From Microbacteriaceae bacterium (lineage in GTDB: Bacteria > Actinomycetota > Actinomycetes > Actinomycetales > Microbacteriaceae), in NCBI GenBank assembly GCA_947455385.1, contig CANGNR010000025.1, positions 1 through 13,215 of the forward strand: DNA of 13,215 nucleotides, written 5' to 3'. Position numbers and translations under genes: made by a program. Positions 9,508 to 13,215 of the stretch are shown piece by piece. How positions within the stretch are numbered: the stretch's first letter is position 1; each line of letters begins with the position of its first letter. The notes beneath the pieces were generated by a model that was not told the DNA's origin, made no database searches, and saw nothing but the letters and a program-made list of their open reading frames with translations.

Positions 9508-9924
9508 ATGCGAATGACAAGAAACTTGCCGACTCAAATGGTTTTGCAGGTTGCCGGGTTGGGCCCTGTATGGCTGGAGCACGGGCAACTGTGCGAGGCC
9601 GCGGTAGTTGGTTGGGATGTCGAACGAGAGGCGCTCGCGCTGATCAACCTGAGTGCAATCGAGCGAGCCAAGGGGTTGATCGGGGCAAGAGACTCGAGGC
9701 TCGATTGCCCCGAGTGGCTGGGCTGCGGCCTAGGCGCGTCGGTTGCTCTGCTGCGGGGATCGGCAATGGAGCGGCGAAAACTCAAGACCATCGAGTGGCC
9801 GATTCTCGGATTCGCCGCTGCGCCCGCGACCGCAGCCCCGCGCGAGCCGCTCGAGTTGCCCTGGCTCGCCATCCGCATGCTGTGGATAACAGCAGCAGGC
9901 CTGAGCTCTCGTCTGACAGAGTGA
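9508..9924 (+). CDS. Hypothetical protein, first gene of SAF/CpaE-like operon
   Basis: I do not recognise this 138-aa protein. The N-terminal half alternates strands and helix (MVLQVAGLGPVWLEHGQLCE, AAVVGWDVEREALALINLS, AIERAKGLIG). The C-terminal half is Trp- and Ala-rich, with EWPILGFAAAPATAAP and PWLAIRMLWITAAGLSS. The last 20 residues could form an amphipathic or membrane-touching helix, but there is no signal peptide. Cysteines sit near 29, 67 and 73 with no metal-site pattern. Evidence that it is real: an open frame with GC-biased third positions, 4-nt spacing to the SAF gene and no better competing frame. The start is uncertain. ATG 9508 has GGGG (9494–9497) 10 nt upstream. ATG 9514 would fit a leaderless start from TAAGAC at 9501–9506. 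ATG 9538 is also possible. Confidence 0.65.
   Translation: MRMTRNLPTQMVLQVAGLGPVWLEHGQLCEAAVVGWDVEREALALINLSAIERAKGLIGARDSRLDCPEWLGCGLGASVALLRGSAMERRKLKTIEWPILGFAAAPATAAPREPLELPWLAIRMLWITAAGLSSRLTE
9881..9889 (-). promoter_or_regulatory. Perfect DnaA-box sequence (copy 2)
   Basis: A second TGTGGATAA in the same orientation as the copy at 9466, exactly 415 bp away. It lies inside the 3' end of the 138-aa gene and 39 nt before the ATG of the SAF-domain gene. Being within a reading frame (Leu-Trp-Ile-Thr codons) it could be incidental. Confidence 0.4.
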
Positions 9925-9928
9925 CCCG

Positions 9929-10555
9929 ATGCGAAAGTTGAACACCTCGAGGCTGCGGTCGGTCTTGCGTGGGCGGGCGGGCCTGTCGATTCTGCTCGGC
10001 GCGGTTGCCATAGCCCTAATCGCGGTCGGGCTCGGCGCTCTCAAACAGCCAACGCACGGATACCTGGTGGCGGCACGAAACCTGGCGGTCGGCCAGCCGG
10101 TCGAGCAGGCAGACTTCAAGGTGGTCGAAGCGGATCTTGGCTCAAACCCGGCGGGCTACCTCGACTCGAGCGCATTGGAGCACCTAGGCGCGTCAGGATC
10201 CATCTACGTGAACTCCGCGATTACCAAGGGCAGCCTGGTTCGGAGTTTAGATCTCGTGGGAGCTGGATTCATCCACGGCAGCAGTGTGAGCGTCGAACTC
10301 TCGATTAAGCCAGCCGAGAGCATCGTCGCCGGTTCTCGTGTCGACCTATGGGCATCGACCGTTCAGGCCAAGTCAGATTCGGTGATTCTCGCGCTCGCCG
10401 CGACGGTCGTATCCGTCGCGACCGCCGGAACCACGTTGGGCGGCTCTGGCAAATACATCGCCGAGATTGTCGTCGATGACTCAGAGGTGCCAGGCGTGCT
10501 CTCGGCAATCGCGCAGTCTCAACAGCTCGCGCTGGTTGCCACTTCGGGCACTTGA
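9929..10555 (+). CDS. Membrane-anchored SAF-domain protein, CpaB/RcpC-like
   Basis: The 208-aa protein has a basic N-terminus (RKLNTSRLRSVLRGR) and one transmembrane helix at about 18–38. An extracytoplasmic SAF domain follows (about 43–110), visible in GYLVAARNLAVGQPVEQADFKVVEADL and the second half SIYVNSAITKGSLVRSLDLV. A CpaB/RcpC-like beta-rich region then runs from about 115, with SIKPAESIVAGSRVDLWAS. In Flp/Tad pilus systems CpaB is a periplasmic or cell-surface assembly factor, and SAF folds also occur in flagellar FlgA and antifreeze-like proteins. No pilin, TadA ATPase or secretin lies within view, so the role here is open. The gene starts 4 nt after the 138-aa gene. Its TGA overlaps the TTG of the next gene, so it is tightly coupled to the CpaE-like ATPase. 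Confidence 0.82.
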   Translation: MRKLNTSRLRSVLRGRAGLSILLGAVAIALIAVGLGALKQPTHGYLVAARNLAVGQPVEQADFKVVEADLGSNPAGYLDSSALEHLGASGSIYVNSAITKGSLVRSLDLVGAGFIHGSSVSVELSIKPAESIVAGSRVDLWASTVQAKSDSVILALAATVVSVATAGTTLGGSGKYIAEIVVDDSEVPGVLSAIAQSQQLALVATSGT

Positions 10556-11370
10556 CCAGCGACTTGCGAGGGCGCACTGGCCGGGTCGTTGTCGTCGCGG
10601 GGCCTGGGGGAGCACCGGGTCGAAGTGCCATCGCCGCCAACCTCGCCGCACTCTCGGCAAGATCGGGCAAGAAGGTGCTCCTTCTAGACCTCGACCTCGA
10701 GAGCCCAACCCTGCGATTCTCCTTCGGCGTGTCCAGTGCCGCATCCGGCCTGGCGGCGGCGATGCGCCTGCTGGGCCAAAACCGACTCGAAGAAGAGCAA
10801 CTCGTGCGAATCGCCCAACTCAATGCGGTTCGCCCGCACGGCTTGAGTCTGGTGACCGGTCTGGCGCGTGACTCGTTGATCGAAGAGGTGACCCCACATC
10901 GTGTGGCGAACCTGCTCGAGCTCGCCAAGGGCTGTTTCGACGCAGTGGTGGTTGACACACCACCGCTGCCCTCGACCGCCCAGCTGGCCCTAGAGTCGCA
11001 TGCCGCCAAGACCGACATCCTGGTTGCGGCGATGGAGGCGGCAGAGGTTGCCGTTCTCGTGGGCGAACCGTCACTGGCGGGAGTCAGCCGGCTGATTGAG
11101 GCGGCATCGGTTGTGCGAGGCATGGCCGCCGAGCGGGTTGTCACGGTGCTCAATCGAGCGAGGCCAGGGCTGCACTCGGTGCGCGAGGTCGAGCTAGCCA
11201 CCGCCGACCTTGCGGGTTTTGCCATCGACGTCGCCATCGAGGATGACCGATTCGCCTTCGATCTCGCCCAAATGGAGGGTCGCCCCGCGGTTCTGCGTCG
11301 TCGACGTTCGGCTGCCACAGCGGGGCTGCGGCAGTTGCTGGCATCCGTGATGGATACCGGCGATGGCTAG
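10552..11370 (+). CDS. CpaE/MinD-like P-loop ATPase with altered Walker A
   Basis: The 272-aa protein belongs to the ParA/MinD/CpaE group of dimerising P-loop ATPases that position cargo at the membrane or nucleoid. Seen: the altered P-loop GPGGAPGRSAIAANLA at 17–32, where the catalytic lysine is R24 and the signature lysine of KGGxGKT is missing; the LLLDLDLESPTLRFSFG strand/switch segment at about 44–60; and DTPPLPSTAQLALES around D135. The end is Arg-rich (about 240–250, VLRRRRSAATAGL). Some actinobacterial CpaE-like proteins share a GAPGRT-type loop, as I recall, so this may be a subfamily trait rather than decay. No N-terminal receiver domain of the Caulobacter CpaE type is present. The TTG start sits in a TTGA overlap with the SAF gene stop. 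The partner SAF gene supports a CpaB–CpaE pair. Confidence 0.82.
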   Translation: MTSDLRGRTGRVVVVAGPGGAPGRSAIAANLAALSARSGKKVLLLDLDLESPTLRFSFGVSSAASGLAAAMRLLGQNRLEEEQLVRIAQLNAVRPHGLSLVTGLARDSLIEEVTPHRVANLLELAKGCFDAVVVDTPPLPSTAQLALESHAAKTDILVAAMEAAEVAVLVGEPSLAGVSRLIEAASVVRGMAAERVVTVLNRARPGLHSVREVELATADLAGFAIDVAIEDDRFAFDLAQMEGRPAVLRRRRSAATAGLRQLLASVMDTGDG

Positions 11371-11373
11371 ACT
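11368..11373 (+). promoter_or_regulatory. -10 element for leaderless pdtaS transcript
   Basis: TAGACT overlaps the stop codon of the CpaE-like gene and is followed after exactly 6 nt by the ATG of pdtaS. This is the geometry of an actinobacterial leaderless promoter with the A of ATG as +1. No Shine-Dalgarno sequence precedes the ATG, which fits. The -35 region has no good hexamer. Confidence 0.55.
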
Positions 11374-11379
11374 CGTCTC

Positions 11380-12858
11380 ATGTCTTTGCGCGATCTCAAC
11401 AAGCGGTTTGGCGGCCTCAGCAACGCCGAAGCTGAGTGGATGCAGCGCATCATCGCCGACTGGCAACTCGTCGCCGACCTCGTGATGGCAGACCTGGTCG
11501 CCTGGATTCCCAGCGAAAACGGTGAGTTCGTGGCCGTCGGGCACGCGCGCCCGTCGAGCGCGGCAACAATCTTCTATCGCGACATAAGCGGCCAGGCTCC
11601 GAGCCGCGAGTGGGCAAACCTCATTCGCAAGGCACTCGAGACGGGCCAGCAGGTGGCATCTGGCGGCCCGGTTTCGAGCGAGCCTGGTGGAGCACCTCAG
11701 CGCGTGCTAGCGGTTCCCGTTCGCCGTCGCCTGAGCGCCCGCAGCGAGGAGGTGTCAGAGACCCCAATCGCAGTGATCACAAGGCACGCCAACCTCGCCG
11801 AACTGCGAACCCCCACTCGAATCTCCATCGAATACCAGGATGCCGGCAACGCGCTGCTGCAGATGCTGGTCGATGGCACCTACCCAGACTTCAGCAACCC
11901 CACCGGCCCGCGCCGAGGTGCGCCTCGAGTGAACGACGGCATGGTTCGTCTCGATGCTGAGGGAACCATTACCTTCGCGAACCCCAACGCATTTTCGGCA
12001 TACTCTGCCCTCGGCGTCGAGGGCGAGCTCGAGGGGCAAATCTTGGTAGAGGCAGTCACCAATGCCCTGCACGTGAAAAGCATCGAAGAGACACTGCCCG
12101 TCGTGCTTACCGGCAAGGCATCGTGGCGAGCCGACGTGGAGTCTAAGAACGTCACCCTGTCGGTGCGCGCGGTGCCGCTCAAGCGCGAGGGCAAGCGCAT
12201 TGGCGCCCTGGTGCTGAGCCGCGACGTCAGCGACCTGCGCCGCCAGGAGCGCGAGCTGATCACTAAGGATGCGACGATTCGCGAGATTCACCACCGCGTC
12301 AAGAACAACCTGCAGACGGTTGCAAGCCTGCTTCGCATTCAGTCCAGGCGCTCAACAAGCCAGGAGGTTCGCGAGTCGCTGGCCCAGGCGCAGCGCAGGG
12401 TAGCGGCGATCGCGCTGGTGCACGACACACTCAGCGAGGGCCTCGCCCAAGACGTCAACTTCGACGAAGTGTTCGACCGCGTTCGCATGTCGGTGAGCGA
12501 ACTTGCCGCCACCACGCACACATCCGTCAACGTATTCGTCGACGGCAAGTTTGGGCAGCTAAAGAGCGAGGTGGCGACCCAGTTGGCGGTGGTGCTCACC
12601 GAGCTCATCTCGAACGCCGTCGAACACGGCCTTGCCGGCCGAAGCGGCGGACTCGTGGCGGTGAGCGCCGAGCGCCGCCAAAAGCAGCTCTTCATCACCG
12701 TTGCAGACAACGGCAGGGGCCTCGATGACGGTCAGGTGGTCGAGGGCCTCGGCACTCAGATCATTCGCACGCTAATCACGGGCGAGCTGCGCGGCACAAT
12801 CAGCTGGCTCTCGCCTTCTGACGGCGGCACCAAGGTTGTCATTTCGATTCCGCTGTAG
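11380..12858 (+). CDS. pdtaS: Sensor histidine kinase PdtaS (HisKA_2 family)
   Basis: PdtaS is a soluble kinase that phosphorylates the ANTAR-type RNA-binding antiterminator PdtaR. The 492-aa protein has no membrane segment. Domains: a PdtaS-type GAF (about 1–145, starting at LRDLNKRFGGLSNAEAEWMQ); a PAS domain (about 180–285, DGMVRLDAEGTITFANPNAF to VLSRDVSDL); HisKA_2 with IREIHHRVKNNLQTVASLL (H304/H305, the one before Arg being the usual phospho-acceptor); and an HATPase with N412 in LISNAVEHG, DNGRGL and GLGTQI. Domain order and size match mycobacterial PdtaS. The protein contains no cysteine. It follows the CpaE-like gene by 9 nt but probably has its own leaderless promoter. pdtaR is not in the window. 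It converges on whiB1, the same pairing as Rv3220c/Rv3219. Confidence 0.92.
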   Translation: MSLRDLNKRFGGLSNAEAEWMQRIIADWQLVADLVMADLVAWIPSENGEFVAVGHARPSSAATIFYRDISGQAPSREWANLIRKALETGQQVASGGPVSSEPGGAPQRVLAVPVRRRLSARSEEVSETPIAVITRHANLAELRTPTRISIEYQDAGNALLQMLVDGTYPDFSNPTGPRRGAPRVNDGMVRLDAEGTITFANPNAFSAYSALGVEGELEGQILVEAVTNALHVKSIEETLPVVLTGKASWRADVESKNVTLSVRAVPLKREGKRIGALVLSRDVSDLRRQERELITKDATIREIHHRVKNNLQTVASLLRIQSRRSTSQEVRESLAQAQRRVAAIALVHDTLSEGLAQDVNFDEVFDRVRMSVSELAATTHTSVNVFVDGKFGQLKSEVATQLAVVLTELISNAVEHGLAGRSGGLVAVSAERRQKQLFITVADNGRGLDDGQVVEGLGTQIIRTLITGELRGTISWLSPSDGGTKVVISIPL

Positions 12859-12879
12859 TTCGGCGCCTCCGCTTAGACG

Positions 12880-12912
12880 AAAAGACCCGCTCTCGCAAGA
12901 ACGGGTCTTTTT
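12880..12912. terminator. Bidirectional intrinsic terminator between pdtaS and whiB1
   Basis: AAAAGACCCG (12880–12889) pairs perfectly with CGGGTCTTTT (12902–12911). An inner TCT/AGA extension (12891–12893 with 12898–12900) closes a CGCA loop. The right arm ends in a T-run for plus-strand transcripts from pdtaS, and the left arm's A-run gives a T-run for minus-strand transcripts from whiB1. It is the strongest terminator in the window. Confidence 0.9.
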
Positions 12913-12921
12913 CTATAAAAA

Positions 12922-13176
12922 CTAGGATGCGCGACGCGCGCGGGCGTACTTGCGCTTGAGCGACTTGCGCTCATCTTCGCTCAGACCACCCCAAACGCCG
13001 GTGTCTTGGTTCTCTTTGATGGCGTACTCAAGGCACTGAACCGAAACGGAACACTCGCGGCAGACTGCCTTGGCCTGCTCGATCTGGTCAACTGCAGGGC
13101 CGGTGTTGCCAACCGGAAAGAAAAGCTCAGGGTCTTCGGTGAGGCAACGGGACTGATTCAGCCACTGCATATCCAT
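12922..13176 (-). CDS. whiB1: WhiB-family iron-sulfur regulator, WhiB1 type
   Basis: WhiB proteins hold a [4Fe-4S] cluster, bind the primary sigma factor region 4 and control transcription; WhiB1 is essential in mycobacteria, and its cluster reacts with nitric oxide. The 84-aa protein has the four cluster cysteines C11, C39, C42 and C48. It also has the DPELFFPVGNTGPA stretch typical of WhiB1, the GVWGG turn (about 61–65) and a basic DNA-contacting tail (ERKSLKRKYARARRAS). Size and motif order fit WhiB1 better than WhiB2, WhiB3 or WhiB7. The ATG at 13176 has AAAGGA 7 nt upstream (minus strand, 13189–13184). A second in-frame ATG two codons on is less well spaced. The promoter lies mostly beyond the window edge. 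It converges on pdtaS across a shared terminator. Confidence 0.95.
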   Translation of the reverse strand: MDMQWLNQSRCLTEDPELFFPVGNTGPAVDQIEQAKAVCRECSVSVQCLEYAIKENQDTGVWGGLSEDERKSLKRKYARARRAS

Positions 13177-13215
13177 GCGTTATTCCTTTATCTAGCGATA
13201 CGAAGAGTGAGGCAT

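Noticed and set aside
9570..9941. Alternative plus-strand frame inside the 138-aa gene
   Set aside because: The translation is Arg/Gly-rich and overlaps the SAF start out of phase; the chosen frame has better spacing and composition.
10305..11318. Long minus-strand open frame opposite the SAF/CpaE genes (337 aa)
   Set aside because: Arg/Ser/Pro-rich low-complexity translation spanning two real, translationally coupled plus-strand genes; no start signals.
13189..13194. TAGATA on the minus strand as the whiB1 -10
   Set aside because: It would place the transcript start after the AAAGGA ribosome binding site, so the true promoter is more likely further upstream, beyond the window edge.

Overview
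This is an actinobacterial chromosome segment, most likely from the Microbacteriaceae (Micrococcales). The evidence is the gene order sahH–mtrA–mtrB–lpqB–comF–hpf–secA with an Rv3235-type gene after secA, a PdtaS-type sensor kinase convergent with a WhiB1-type regulator, frequent TTG/GTG starts, and G+C that I estimate by eye at about 60 %. That G+C is moderate for the family and would suit a small-genome freshwater lineage, but the genus is inference.

Positions 1–4742 (+): the 3' part of S-adenosylhomocysteine hydrolase runs into mtrA, mtrB and lpqB. This is the cell-envelope/cell-cycle signalling module: MtrB is the membrane kinase, MtrA the OmpR-type regulator and LpqB a lipoprotein partner. 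mtrB and lpqB overlap by ATGA. The tmk gene found between sahH and mtrA in mycobacteria is absent. Positions 4743–8985 (+): an 83-bp gap with two CTCTCCACA repeats, then a ComF-type phosphoribosyltransferase, long-form ribosome hibernation factor Hpf, and SecA. hpf and secA each have a possible promoter of their own.

Positions 8995–9507: an Rv3235-family gene on the minus strand converges on secA with only 9 nt between the stop codons. A 126-bp divergent control region follows, holding a good minus-strand promoter candidate, a 10-bp palindrome and a perfect DnaA-box sequence.

Positions 9508–11370 (+): a compact three-gene operon of an unrecognised 138-aa protein, a membrane-anchored SAF (CpaB-like) protein and a CpaE/MinD-like ATPase whose P-loop has lost its lysines. 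It looks like an orphan offshoot of Tad/Flp-pilus machinery without visible pilus genes, and it is the least understood part of the window. A second perfect DnaA-box sequence lies inside it.

Positions 11380–13215: pdtaS (+), probably made from a leaderless transcript that starts from a -10 element overlapping the previous stop codon. It converges through a strong bidirectional terminator on whiB1 (-). The predicted PdtaS has no cysteine at all, which matters because the mycobacterial homologue is reported to sense copper/NO through cysteines. I found no tRNA, rRNA, CRISPR, insertion sequence or phage genes, and no gene-free stretch longer than 126 bp.
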